From the NCBI GenBank assembly GCA_021613335.1, contig JAJTWR010000431.1, forward strand, positions 1,488,001-1,552,000: a stretch of 64,000 nucleotides of DNA, written 5' to 3'. This document shows, one piece after another, positions 1 to 7,904 of this stretch (the first letter of the stretch is position 1; each line of letters starts with the position of its first letter). The stretch is from Whitmania pigra. Lineage: Eukaryota; Annelida; Clitellata; Hirudinida; Haemopidae. The translations under genes and the position numbers were made by a program. The notes beneath the pieces were generated by a model, which saw nothing but the letters and a program-made list of their open reading frames with translations, did no database searches and was not told the origin of the DNA.

Positions 1-147
1 CTCGGTGGCCTTCGCGAGTTCGCCACGGGTCTCTGCTAATTCCGATTGGATGAGGTCTCGTTCCGAAAGAAGGGTGTCGAATTTTTTCTTGGGAACGCAC
101 GAAACGACGAACAAGGTCGCTCCGACGAAGAAGGCATATTGTTTCAT
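1..147 (-). CDS. Coiled-coil lipoprotein, N-terminal fragment (runs off left edge)
   Basis: Only the first 49 codons lie in the window. The ATG at 147 opens a lipoprotein signal: Lys2, a hydrophobic core and a lipobox ending V-V-S-Cys17. After a basic patch (KKK) the sequence becomes charged and heptad-like, with many Glu, Leu and Arg residues, as in the coiled-coil stalk before an OmpA/MotB-type domain. That downstream domain would be outside the window, so the family is inferred only. The likely location is the outer or inner membrane, facing the periplasm. Confidence 0.6.
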   Translation of the reverse strand, partial: MKQYAFFVGATLFVVSCVPKKKFDTLLSERDLIQSELAETRGELAKATE

Positions 148-236
148 GTAAGTGCCCCTAAATTCTTGTTGTTTGAGTGTCTGTGCATCCGTATGAAGGA
201 GAAGCCTAGGCCCCAATTATTTCAGCGTAGGATATC

Positions 237-677
237 ATGGACGAAAGAAAAATTCAACAGTTCTGGAGGCAGGCCCTCGTGCCAGGCGTTGGCAAAGTTG
301 GTCAACTCAGGCTCATGGACCGGAAAGTTTCGGTACACGGAAACTCGCCCGCACTGAGGGTTGCGTCAGAATACCTGCTTGCAGGTGGGACGGAAGTTAC
401 AGCGGAGCCAAACCCCCACCTGTTGCTGCGCGACGCTCCAAGCTCCGGCTGGGGCTCGTCACCTGCGGAAGTCATCCTGTTCCCGGCGGGCATACTCTAC
501 CGGCAAGGACCTGTGGAGAGTCCGCGCCTCGATGAGGCTCTGCTGGGAGAACTTCAAGAGCCGAATCCGGATACGATTTCGATGGTTGCTGGCACTTTGC
601 TCGCGCTCTGTTGCCAACGGTTGTTGCTCGATGTGGGCGGACCGGGCTTCGGGCGAATTTTGTTCCCCAAATATTAA
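237..677 (+). CDS. Small degenerate ThiF/MoeB (E1-like) family protein
   Basis: 146 residues, preceded by an AGGA-type ribosome site. Residues 9-26 carry the family opening pattern (W-R-Q-x-L-x-P-G-V-G-x-x-G-Q-x-x-L), as in ThiF/MoeB/HesA proteins. Residues 31-51 sit where the Rossmann nucleotide loop should be, but GxGxxG is reduced to G-N-S-P-A-L. Residues 113-146 match the family's closing helix and strand (AG-x-L-x-AL...LLL...GR-x-L-F). Only about 60 residues separate the ends, against more than 120 in MoeB. I see no adenylation Arg/Asp set, no catalytic Cys segment and no CxxC zinc pairs. It is therefore either an inactive scaffold or a shrunken relic. The assignment is by pattern recall and moderately sure. 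Confidence 0.5.
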   Translation: MDERKIQQFWRQALVPGVGKVGQLRLMDRKVSVHGNSPALRVASEYLLAGGTEVTAEPNPHLLLRDAPSSGWGSSPAEVILFPAGILYRQGPVESPRLDEALLGELQEPNPDTISMVAGTLLALCCQRLLLDVGGPGFGRILFPKY

Positions 678-826
678 TTAGATTCCAGTGTATACAAAAT
701 TCATAAAAGTTAATTCGACATCTCGAAATCGATAGGTTTGTAACTTAATGCCTTCAAATCTATCAAAAAATCGGGTATGAAAGCCGATCACTTCTTTCAA
801 CTTCTGACCCTCTATCAAGCGAATAA

Positions 827-1660
827 ATGCAAAAAATTCAAGGCTTTACGATATGGATTACCGGCATGTTGGGCGCCGGAAAGTCGTCTACCGCCGGTTA
901 CCTTGCAGCCCGTTTAAGGCAGGTTGATCGCAACGTAGTGGTTTTGGATGAGGATGAACTCTCCGAAACCTTTTGGACCGGGCTAGATCCAGCGACGCCA
1001 GAAGACTGGAAACTGGTCACCAACCGGATTGCCTGGATTGCCGATGCGATGAGCCGCGCTGGTCTCGCGGTCGTCGTAGCCAGCACGAGCCCCTTCAAGG
1101 TCCAGCGCGAGGAGATTCGCCGGCGCCTGAGCCGCTACATCGAGGTGTTCATCGACTGCCCGACCGACGTGCTGATCAAACGCGATACGACGGGCCTCTA
1201 CAAAAAAGCCCTCGCGAGCGCGATACCGCACTTTCCCGGCATAACCTCGCCGTACGAGCCGCCGACCACGCCGGAAGTGCCTTTGTTCTCCGAGAACGAA
1301 TCCACCGAAGAGGGCGCGACCAAGGTGTTCCGGGCTTTGCTCGACCTCGGCCTCCTGACACCGGAAGACTTCAAGGTCATATCCGGCCCCTTGGGGAAGA
1401 AGAAGCCTGCGAAGGCCAAGCCTGCCCCGGCGCCAAAAGCGGCCAAGAAGGCCGTCGCCGCGAAACCAGCGGCTTCGGCGAAGGACGCTGCCTCCAAGAA
1501 AAAAGCCTCGAAGGGGGAGGCCAAGAAGAAGGACGCACCAAAGAAAGAGTCTGGGAAGAAGGAATCCAAGAAAGACTCAGGAAAGAAAAAAGATTCTTCA
1601 AAAAAAGAATCGAAAAAAGCCGGAAAGTCCGGTTCCAAGAAGAGCAAAAAGAAGAAATGA
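827..1660 (+). CDS. APS-kinase-like (CysC) P-loop kinase with Lys/Ala-rich C-terminal tail
   Basis: Residues 1-186 resemble adenylyl-sulfate kinase, which phosphorylates APS to PAPS in sulfate assimilation. The Walker A is G13-MLGAGKS. A T-S-P-F-K-x-x-R-E-x-x-R segment at 87-98 matches the family's ISPFRxxR. R119-D-x-x-GLYKKA and F137-PGI-x-x-PYE-x-P follow in the usual order. The DGDNVR substrate motif after Walker A is replaced by DEDELS, so the substrate may differ. Residues about 190-277 form a Lys/Ala/Ser-rich, histone-H1-like tail of about 88 residues that ordinary CysC lacks. LarE follows 18 bases downstream on the same strand. No cysD or cysN is visible nearby. Confidence 0.7.
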   Translation: MQKIQGFTIWITGMLGAGKSSTAGYLAARLRQVDRNVVVLDEDELSETFWTGLDPATPEDWKLVTNRIAWIADAMSRAGLAVVVASTSPFKVQREEIRRRLSRYIEVFIDCPTDVLIKRDTTGLYKKALASAIPHFPGITSPYEPPTTPEVPLFSENESTEEGATKVFRALLDLGLLTPEDFKVISGPLGKKKPAKAKPAPAPKAAKKAVAAKPAASAKDAASKKKASKGEAKKKDAPKKESGKKESKKDSGKKKDSSKKESKKAGKSGSKKSKKKK

Positions 1661-1678
1661 TCGGTTACAGAGTGAGGA

Positions 1679-2533
1679 ATGGCTACGCCCGACTACCGAG
1701 TCATCTGCGCCACCACAGCGAGCAAGCTCGTAGCGCTGCGTTCGGCCATTCGGGCGCGGGGCTCGGCGCTCGTCGCCTTCTCCGGCGGCGTTGATTCTAC
1801 GCTCGTACTGAAGGTCGCCTGCGACGAACTCGGTCCGGCGGCGGTGGCCTTCACCGCCAGCTCACCGGCGATGCCGCAAGAAGAACTCGATGAAGCCTCC
1901 CGCATCGCCGCAGCCATCGGCGCGCGCCATGTGGTTGTCCGCTCGCAGGAGCTGGAGCGCCCGGAGTATCGCGCCAACGCTTCCGACCGCTGCTACTTCT
2001 GCAAGAGCGAACTCCATCGGCTCACTTCCCTCTACCGGCAGCGACTCGCGCTCGCGGTGGTCCTCGACGGCCTCAACGCCGATGAGCGCGGCACCCACCG
2101 CCCCGGCATGGCGGCGGCGAAAGAACAAGGAGTCGCCTCGCCGTTGGCCGAAGTCGGGATGACCAAGGCTGAAATCCGTGCTTGGTCGCGTGAGCTCGGA
2201 CTCCCTACCTGGGACAAGCCCCAGCTCGCCTGTCTCGCCTCGCGGATTCCCTACGGCACCGCCGTTACCCAGGAGCGCCTCATCCAGGTCGGCGAAGCGG
2301 AGCGCTCGCTCAAAGCTCTTGGCCTCAAGGTGTTTCGGGTGCGGTACCACGGCGATGTCGCCCGCTTGGAACTTGGCGAATCCGAGCTGGCAGCCTTGGG
2401 CGACCCCAGCCTGCGCGCCTCCGTTGACAAAGCCGTGAAAGAGGCCGGCTTCACCTTTGTGGCGATGGACCTCGAACCATTTCGCACCGGCCGCATGAAC
2501 GACGTCTTGAAGCACCCGACGGCCCCGACCTAA
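1679..2533 (+). CDS. larE: ATP-dependent sacrificial sulfur transferase LarE
   Basis: LarE transfers sulfur to the pyridinium dicarboxylate mononucleotide that becomes the nickel-pincer cofactor of lactate racemase. The 284 residues begin with an adenine-nucleotide alpha-hydrolase PP-loop (S-GGVDST at about 34-40). Next comes the conserved R-C-YFC-K segment, then L-x-x-VGMTKAEIR and WDKPQLACLASR-x-PYGT; the Cys in ACLASR occupies the sulfur-donor position of the family. Length is typical. No larA, larB or larC is in the window, so it may serve another thiolation, which is common for stand-alone LarE proteins. It probably shares an operon with the kinase-like gene upstream. Confidence 0.87.
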   Translation: MATPDYRVICATTASKLVALRSAIRARGSALVAFSGGVDSTLVLKVACDELGPAAVAFTASSPAMPQEELDEASRIAAAIGARHVVVRSQELERPEYRANASDRCYFCKSELHRLTSLYRQRLALAVVLDGLNADERGTHRPGMAAAKEQGVASPLAEVGMTKAEIRAWSRELGLPTWDKPQLACLASRIPYGTAVTQERLIQVGEAERSLKALGLKVFRVRYHGDVARLELGESELAALGDPSLRASVDKAVKEAGFTFVAMDLEPFRTGRMNDVLKHPTAPT

Positions 2534-2665
2534 CCCAGTCGATGATGGGTACATGGAAACGCATCGTCGAATGTAATAAATACGGATATTTACGATTTTT
2601 AAGAAGCATGAAAGCCCTCAATTTCATCCCCGACTAGACTTAGGGGGGCGACCAGCTCGTGTTCA

Positions 2666-2685
2666 ATACTATAAAATTATAGTAT
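2666..2685. promoter_or_regulatory. 20-base near-perfect AT-rich palindrome (candidate operator)
   Basis: Two nine-base inverted arms (ATACTATAA and TTATAGTAT) are separated by AA. The site lies in the 252-base gap between larE and the next gene, about 100 bases before that gene's ATG. It is almost pure A/T, so it is not a GC-rich intrinsic terminator. A dimeric repressor site overlapping a promoter is the simplest reading, but no regulator is identified. Confidence 0.4.
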
Positions 2686-2785
2686 CATCATGCAAGGACG
2701 GACAACCATGGCCGACACTCGCATCGGTCGCAGAGCTAGCGGGAAGTACGCACGAGTATGAATCCATGAATCCTCCAGGAACCGC

Positions 2786-3640
2786 ATGAACATGCTCACG
2801 AACGTGGGGGAAATTCAGTGGCTCGTTCGCCAAGAGGGCCTCATTCTCGGCCCTTTTACCGAGAAGGAGCTGCGCGAGAAGCTCGACAGCGGGGAAATCA
2901 GCCCGGAGTGTGAGGTTGGCGAGACAGGGAGTGAGAGGTTCATTCCCATCGAGCAGATGGAAGATCAAGCCATCCATGAGGCGGTCGCCAAAGCTCGGGT
3001 CCGAGTTACCTACGATCAACGCGGCGAGAAACTCGCCCAAACGCAGCGCAAGCGCACCCAAAAAATCGCCATTGTCATCGCGGTGTCGGTCGGCATCGTC
3101 GCGAGCGCGGTCGCCATCATCGGCCAGTACATCGCCGTGCACGGCGCCTCCGACAATCCGGATACCTCCGCTGACATCACCATCGAAGCGCCGACAGTTG
3201 CCAAGGCCAAAAAGACCCAGACCGAAGACATGCTGGCCTATGGAAATGTGAAGAAGGCCGCGCGTAATGCCCGCGGTGCGGCAGCGCGCGGCGGACCAAA
3301 AACGAAAACTGGTCCGGGGAGTGCGCCGGATGCGGACGGCCTCGACACTGGCGAAGTGGATGAGGCGGGCTACACCGCCCTGGTCACCAAGTACCGCCCG
3401 GCGCTCGTTCCTTGCATCCGTACCGCCGTGGCCGACATCAAGACGCCGACGCGCATCCCAATCGAGTTCACGGTCAACAGCGATGGCAAAGTCACCAAGG
3501 TCTGGATCGACAGCCCCGATTATCGCGAAAATCTTCCGCTGACTGAATGCCTCACGAAGGAGCTACAGAAGTGGCCCTTCACGAAAGGCGGCGCTGCAAC
3601 CTCGATTTCCTTGGCCTTTAATGTTGGCCCCCGGAAGTGA
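2786..3640 (+). CDS. GYF_2 domain, single-TM protein with AgmX/PglI C-terminal domain
   Basis: 284 residues. Residues 10-58 form a GYF_2-type domain (W...G-x-x-x-GPF-x-x-x-E-L...G-x-I). Residues 94-118 are one transmembrane helix. A low-complexity Ala/Lys/Gly linker leads to a C-terminal TonB-like module (about 197-282, CI...F-x-V-x-x-DGKV-x-x...C...WPF). That module matches the AgmX/PglI C-terminal domain common in myxobacterial envelope and gliding proteins. Topology is probably cytoplasmic GYF, one membrane pass and a periplasmic C-terminus. An AGGA site precedes tandem ATGs at 2786 and 2792. A peptide-binding envelope role is inferred. It is followed by a clpX paralogue. Confidence 0.75.
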   Translation: MNMLTNVGEIQWLVRQEGLILGPFTEKELREKLDSGEISPECEVGETGSERFIPIEQMEDQAIHEAVAKARVRVTYDQRGEKLAQTQRKRTQKIAIVIAVSVGIVASAVAIIGQYIAVHGASDNPDTSADITIEAPTVAKAKKTQTEDMLAYGNVKKAARNARGAAARGGPKTKTGPGSAPDADGLDTGEVDEAGYTALVTKYRPALVPCIRTAVADIKTPTRIPIEFTVNSDGKVTKVWIDSPDYRENLPLTECLTKELQKWPFTKGGAATSISLAFNVGPRK

Positions 3641-3744
3641 CGCATCCCTGAATTGTGTTCAGGGATCATGACGTAGGCAAAAACTGCGACTATAGAGTAG
3701 ATTATGCAGATGAGCTCTACCGCCGCGGGCACTGGGGTGCCGGC

Positions 3745-5031
3745 TTGAAAAAGAGCGAGCACCCGTCGAACCTCGCCTGCTCGTTCTGCGGCAAATCGCA
3801 GATCGACGTGCGCAAGCTGATCGCCGGGCCGACGGTCTACATCTGCGACGAATGCATCACCCACTGCAACGAGATCATGGAAGAAGGTGCCGGGCGCGAA
3901 GATGGGCAACCGCCCGTCGCGTTGCCGACGCCCTTCGAGATTAAAACCTTCCTCGACGGTTATGTCGTTGGCCAGGACCACGCGAAGCGCGTGCTCTCGG
4001 TGGCGGTCTACAACCATTACAAGCGCATCCATCAGCGCAAGCAGCCGCGAAGCGCCAGTCGCTACGGAGCGAAGAATCCGCCATCGGATGAAGTCGAGAT
4101 AGCGAAATCGAATGTCCTCCTGGTCGGCCCGACGGGTTCCGGCAAAACGCTGCTCGCGCAGTCGCTCGCGCGCTTCCTCAACGTTCCCTTCACCATCGCC
4201 GATGCCACGAGCCTCACCGAGGCTGGCTACGTGGGTGAAGACGTGGAGAACATCATTCAGCACTTGCTCGCGAGTGCGGACTACGAAGTCGAGAAGGCCG
4301 CGCGCGGCATCGTCTACATCGACGAAATCGACAAAATCTCACGCAAGGGTGGCGAGCAGCCCTCGGCGACGCGCGATGTCGGCGGCGAAGGCGTGCAGCA
4401 GGCGCTCCTCAAAATTATCGAAGGCACCCGGGCGAGCGTCGCTCCGCGCGGTGGCAAGAAGTACAGCCAACAAGAGTACGTCCACGTCGATACCGCGAAC
4501 ATCCTCTTCATCTGCGGCGGCGCCTTCAACGGCATCGAGGGCATCATCCGAAGGCGGGTTGGCGACAAAGGGCTCGGCTTCGGCGCGAAAATCGATTCCA
4601 AAGAAGAGCGCAGCACGAGCGAACTGCTCTCGCTCGTCGAGCCCGACGACCTCTTGAAATATGGGCTGATTCCAGAATTCATCGGCCGCCTGCCGATGAT
4701 CGCCTCTCTCAACGACTTAAAAGAAGACGACCTGCTGACGATTCTCACCGAGCCGCGCAACGCGCTCGTGAAACAATATCAACGACTCTTCGAGCTGGAG
4801 CGCATCAAGCTGGTGTTCACCCGAGACGCGCTGCGGGCAGTGGCTCGTGAAGCTCTGCGCAAGAACGCTGGTGCCCGTGGGCTTCGAGCGATCATGGAAG
4901 ATGCCATGCTCGAAGTCATGTACGAAGTCCCTTTCCGCGATGGAGTGAAGGAATGCCGGATAACCGAGGGGACGATACTTCGCAAAGAAGCTCCTCAGGT
5001 CGTCCTCGAAAAAGAAAAGCGCTCGGCGTAA
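3745..5031 (+). CDS. clpX: ClpX paralogue, AAA+ unfoldase subunit of a Clp protease (copy 1)
   Basis: A zinc-finger dimerisation domain (C-SFCGK-S-Q...C-DEC-I) is followed by an AAA+ ATPase: Walker A GPTGSGKT, Walker B IVYIDEID, [11 protein letters not shown], an LGFGA loop in the ClpP-docking (IGF) position, and the sensor-2 region G-ARGLR. I place the start at TTG 3745, because it puts the zinc finger near residue 10 as in the family; an in-frame GTG at 3655 would add 30 atypical residues. A second clpX sits beside clpP at 16356. This copy has an insertion of about 10 residues (Arg/Ser/Gly-rich) before Walker A and no protease gene next to it, suggesting a specialised adaptor or substrate set. 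Confidence 0.93.
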   Translation: MKKSEHPSNLACSFCGKSQIDVRKLIAGPTVYICDECITHCNEIMEEGAGREDGQPPVALPTPFEIKTFLDGYVVGQDHAKRVLSVAVYNHYKRIHQRKQPRSASRYGAKNPPSDEVEIAKSNVLLVGPTGSGKTLLAQSLARFLNVPFTIADATSLTEAGYVGEDVENIIQHLLASADYEVEKAARGIVYIDEIDKISRKGGEQPSATRDVGGEGVQQALLKIIEGTRASVAPRGGKKYSQQEYVHVDTANILFICGGAFNGIEGIIRRRVGDKGLGFGAKIDSKEERSTSELLSLVEPDDLLKYGLIPEFIGRLPMIASLNDLKEDDLLTILTEPRNALVKQYQRLFELERIKLVFTRDALRAVAREALRKNAGARGLRAIMEDAMLEVMYEVPFRDGVKECRITEGTILRKEAPQVVLEKEKRSA

Positions 5032-6206
5032 CACTCGCCTTCAGCGCGGCCTTTGCCAGTTGCTCCCACGACCTCCCGGTGAGCACAGATGCAAGCCTCG
5101 TGTGTCCGGAGCCGAAAGCGCCGACCCGCGAGGCAACGAAGCCACCGCCACTTCCGCCCTGCGTCGCAGACAAAATCCTGCCGACGGAGGCGGCGCATCG
5201 CTACCTGCAAAAGGAAGAGCTGGAGAACGCTCTCGCCTGTGCGGCGAAGGGCGTGGTCGACGACCCGCACGACGTGCTCGCGCACATCTACCGCGTGGAA
5301 GCTCTTGCCGGATTGGATCGGCACGAAGAGGCGCAGCGCGCTCTCGCGCTCGCACTGGCGATTGCCCCCGACTCGCTCGATGCGCTCCTCGCGGGAGCGA
5401 CCTACTATGGAGAGATGCTCGCGGAGCGCCGCGAAGACTTCGATCTCGCGCTGGTGTACGCGGAACGCGGCTATGCCCTCGCGAGCGAGCTCCACGACGA
5501 GGAGATGCGCGTCTCCTTTGCCCGCGTGTCCGCGCACGTGTTCAACGACCTCGGCCGCTCGGCGGAAGCGCTCGAACGCTCGACGACCGTGCTGAAGACT
5601 GCCCCGAATGAGGAAGACATGCTGGCCGAGCGCGCGGTGGCGTTGTTTGAACTCTGCCGCTTCAAGGAGGCAGAGGCGGCCTTCCAAAAATTGCGCAACG
5701 CAGATGGGCACGCGGCGATCGCCGAACACCACTTGGGTCTCATCTCCGAGCGGCTTGGACGAGCGAACGTCGCCGCGGAGCATTTCGCGAGAGCTCGCGC
5801 GCTCGCGCCGGAAACCTTCCCGGAGCCGATCGTCATTTCGCTGGCGGAGTTCCGGGAGGAGATGAAGAAGTCTATCGAGCGACTGCCGATGGATATGCGC
5901 CGCGATCTCAAGAAGGTGCCGGTCACTGTCGAAGATCTTCCGCGCGAGGACGACCTGCGCGCGACGGACCCGCCGCTCTCTCCGAGTATTCTCGGACTCT
6001 TTCGTGGGCCGTCACTCGGCGAACCGTGCCCGAAGGCCGACGGCAAAACTTCTTGTCGCGCGGTGGTGCTCTACCGACTGAATCTCGCTCGTGCGGCGAA
6101 GACTCGGGAAGAGCTGAATACCCAAATCGACACCACTATCCTTCATGAGCTTGGTCACCTGCGCGGAGAAGACGACGATGAACTCGTCGCGCGCGGACTC
6201 GAATGA
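4953..6206 (+). CDS. TPR lipoprotein with C-terminal zincin (DUF1025-type) metallopeptidase domain
   Basis: 417 residues. A basic N-region and hydrophobic stretch end in the lipobox F-A-S-Cys, so export and lipidation are likely. Residues about 70-290 are TPR helical repeats. Residues about 295-417 match the small 'possible zinc metallopeptidase' family: V-x-VED, LGLFRGP, VVLYR-x-NLAR, then HELGH (398-402) with G405 and D408 completing HExxHxxGxxD. The start overlaps the clpX gene by 79 bases. I found no other ATG, GTG or TTG in frame before the signal peptide, so the overlap seems real. Fusion of the zincin to TPRs and a lipoprotein signal is unusual; the substrate is unknown. Confidence 0.75.
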   Translation: MPDNRGDDTSQRSSSGRPRKRKALGVTLAFSAAFASCSHDLPVSTDASLVCPEPKAPTREATKPPPLPPCVADKILPTEAAHRYLQKEELENALACAAKGVVDDPHDVLAHIYRVEALAGLDRHEEAQRALALALAIAPDSLDALLAGATYYGEMLAERREDFDLALVYAERGYALASELHDEEMRVSFARVSAHVFNDLGRSAEALERSTTVLKTAPNEEDMLAERAVALFELCRFKEAEAAFQKLRNADGHAAIAEHHLGLISERLGRANVAAEHFARARALAPETFPEPIVISLAEFREEMKKSIERLPMDMRRDLKKVPVTVEDLPREDDLRATDPPLSPSILGLFRGPSLGEPCPKADGKTSCRAVVLYRLNLARAAKTREELNTQIDTTILHELGHLRGEDDDELVARGLE

Positions 6207-6236
6207 GCCCACGCACGCAGGTGCGATATGGTGCGC

Positions 6237-6719
6237 TTAACCGATTCCGAGGAGTCGACGCAGCTTGCTCGTGATCGCGAAATATTCCTTGCGGTCGTAC
6301 GGTTCGTTCAGGATGTGAAAATCCTTCCGAGCTAGACCCACGCATCCGAAGCAGTAGTTGCACTCGGTGAGAGTTCGGCAGAGTACAAGGTACGCGCTGT
6401 GCGCACAGTTCTCGGAGCGCACGCAGTACGCGCAGTTATTCATCGACACGCTATCGATGCAGTGGGAGCAGTTGTTCGAGCGTCTGCAGTCTCGACAATG
6501 CGTACACCCGTAACAATCTTCGCAGTTCTCGCAAAACATGCAGTTCGTGCAGCGCTGGCACTTCACTGATTCGAAGCTGCCAGGATTGCCGGGACTGACG
6601 ACGAAACCCTGCTGAAGTCGGTTGAGCGACTCTTGGAACGAGCGAACGTCGAGCGCCGCAAGCTCGAGTCTAGGTGCCACACCGGGATTCGATACCACTG
6701 TTCTTTTTGAGGTACTCAC
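6237..6719 (-). CDS. Cysteine-rich (CxxC)n repeat protein of unknown function
   Basis: 160 residues with 18 cysteines. Nine of these fall in one run with strict three-residue spacing (residues about 54-78), followed by four more clusters. The C-terminus carries a segment ending H-I-L-N-E-x-Y-x-x-x-E-Y-F. A very similar closing motif (ILN-K-Q-Y-x-x-x-E-Y) occurs in Cys-rich proteins of many uncultured bacteria, to my recollection. No signal peptide is visible. The regular spacing suggests a metal-binding (zinc or Fe-S) stacked structure. It converges with the TPR-zincin gene, and its own AT-rich upstream region is shared divergently with rplM. Function is not known. Confidence 0.65.
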   Translation of the reverse strand: MSTSKRTVVSNPGVAPRLELAALDVRSFQESLNRLQQGFVVSPGNPGSFESVKCQRCTNCMFCENCEDCYGCTHCRDCRRSNNCSHCIDSVSMNNCAYCVRSENCAHSAYLVLCRTLTECNYCFGCVGLARKDFHILNEPYDRKEYFAITSKLRRLLGIG

Positions 6720-6890
6720 AACCTGTCAAATATACGACATTCAGAATGAAGGCAAAAAAATTCAGCAATAAATAACTCGAAGAGTTCATCGACGGACGCT
6801 CGGCTGGTTCATCGCTTGACACTGGGCTGTAGGGGAGGTAACCGCAAGCCCCCATTCGGCTCCTGACGAGTCGATAGCTTGAGGATACCC

Positions 6891-7355
6891 ATGCCGTATC
6901 AGCGAACCTACAGTGCCAAACCCACCGATATCGTCCGAGACTGGCATCTCGTCGATGTTTCGGATCAGATCTTGGGGCGAATCGCGAGCCGCATCGCTTC
7001 GCTCCTCAAGGGGAAGCACAAGCCAATCTACACGCCGTCGATGGACACCGGCGATCACGTCGTCGTCATCAACGCCGAGCACGTGCGCGTGACCGGCGAA
7101 AAAGACGACAAGAAGGTCTACTACCGTTACGGGAAGACCGGCTTCCCTGGCTCACTCAAAGAGGAGAGCTACAAGTTCCTCCAAGGGCGGCATCCGGAAG
7201 ACATCATCATCCGGGCCGTGCAGCGGATGTTGCCGCGCAACGCGCTGGGCCGCCAGATGATGACGAAGCTCCGCGTCTACAAGGGCAGCGAGCATCCGCA
7301 TGCCGCCCAGAAGCCGGTGCTGAAGCAACTCGTTTCTGCGAAAGCGAAGGAATAA
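6891..7355 (+). CDS. rplM: 50S ribosomal protein L13
   Basis: Full-length L13 (about 154 residues). Recognisable family segments are W-x-LVD-x-x...LGR-x-AS-x-x-A-x-LL-x-GK-x-K-P, D-x-GD-x-VVVINA, and R-x-V-x-x-MLP-x-N-x-LGR-x-x-x-x-x-LR-VY-x-G-x-x-HP-x-x-x-QKP. The start is ATG 6891, four bases after GAGGA; a TTG at 6879 overlaps that site and is unlikely. rpsI follows five bases downstream, the usual rplM-rpsI operon. Product is the early-assembling large-subunit protein. Confidence 0.97.
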   Translation: MPYQRTYSAKPTDIVRDWHLVDVSDQILGRIASRIASLLKGKHKPIYTPSMDTGDHVVVINAEHVRVTGEKDDKKVYYRYGKTGFPGSLKEESYKFLQGRHPEDIIIRAVQRMLPRNALGRQMMTKLRVYKGSEHPHAAQKPVLKQLVSAKAKE

Positions 7356-7360
7356 CCGCC

Positions 7361-7756
7361 ATGGCGAACGCCGATGGATTCTACGCAACGGGACGCCGAA
7401 AGGAGTCGACGGCTCGCGTTTGGGTGAAGCCCGGAAATGGCACCCTGATCGTGAACGGTCGTCCGCTCAGCGAATATTTTGGTCGCGAGACTTCGATCAT
7501 GATCATCCACCAGCCGCTCCAAGTGCTGGAGCAGGTGGGCAAGGTCGACATGAACGTGAACGTTCGCGGCGGCGGACTGTCCGGCCAAGCCGGCGCCATT
7601 CGCCACGGCCTCGCTCGCGCCTTGACCCAGTTGAACCCGGAGTATCGCGGCCCGCTGAAGAAGGCCGGATTCCTCACGCGCGACGCTCGCGCGGTCGAGC
7701 GCAAGAAGCCCGGCCAGCCGGGCGCCCGCCGACGGTTCCAGTACTCGAAGCGCTAA
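7361..7756 (+). CDS. rpsI: 30S ribosomal protein S9
   Basis: 131 residues. It begins with the [12 protein letters not shown] segment and has N-GR-x-L-x-E-YF, a VRGGG-x-S-GQ-A-x-A-x-RHG-x-ARA-L block, and the terminal KKPG-x-x-GARR-x-x-Q-x-SKR tail that contacts tRNA in the ribosomal P site. It follows rplM by five bases with an AATAACCGCC spacer and is co-transcribed with it. Confidence 0.98.
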   Translation: MANADGFYATGRRKESTARVWVKPGNGTLIVNGRPLSEYFGRETSIMIIHQPLQVLEQVGKVDMNVNVRGGGLSGQAGAIRHGLARALTQLNPEYRGPLKKAGFLTRDARAVERKKPGQPGARRRFQYSKR

Positions 7757-7904
7757 GCGAAGCGAGCTTCACGAGCAACGCTCACCGACGGTTCGGTAAT
7801 CCGTGTGGTGGGGTGTGCGTGTATCGACTCCGTGTCGGTCAGTTTACATACGGACAAGAGCGCCGAGATCAATCGGTCCCCTCGTGGTACTCTCTTCACT
7901 ATCC

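Noticed and set aside
1198..1647. Minus-strand frame rich in Phe, Ser and Ala
   Set aside because: It is the antisense of the Lys-rich tail (AAG read as CTT), so its composition is an artefact.
973..1794. Long + strand reading frame spanning the end of the APS-kinase-like gene and the start of larE
   Set aside because: It is out of frame with two well-supported genes, has an Arg/Pro/Gly-rich composition typical of shifted reading of GC-rich codons, and no domain.
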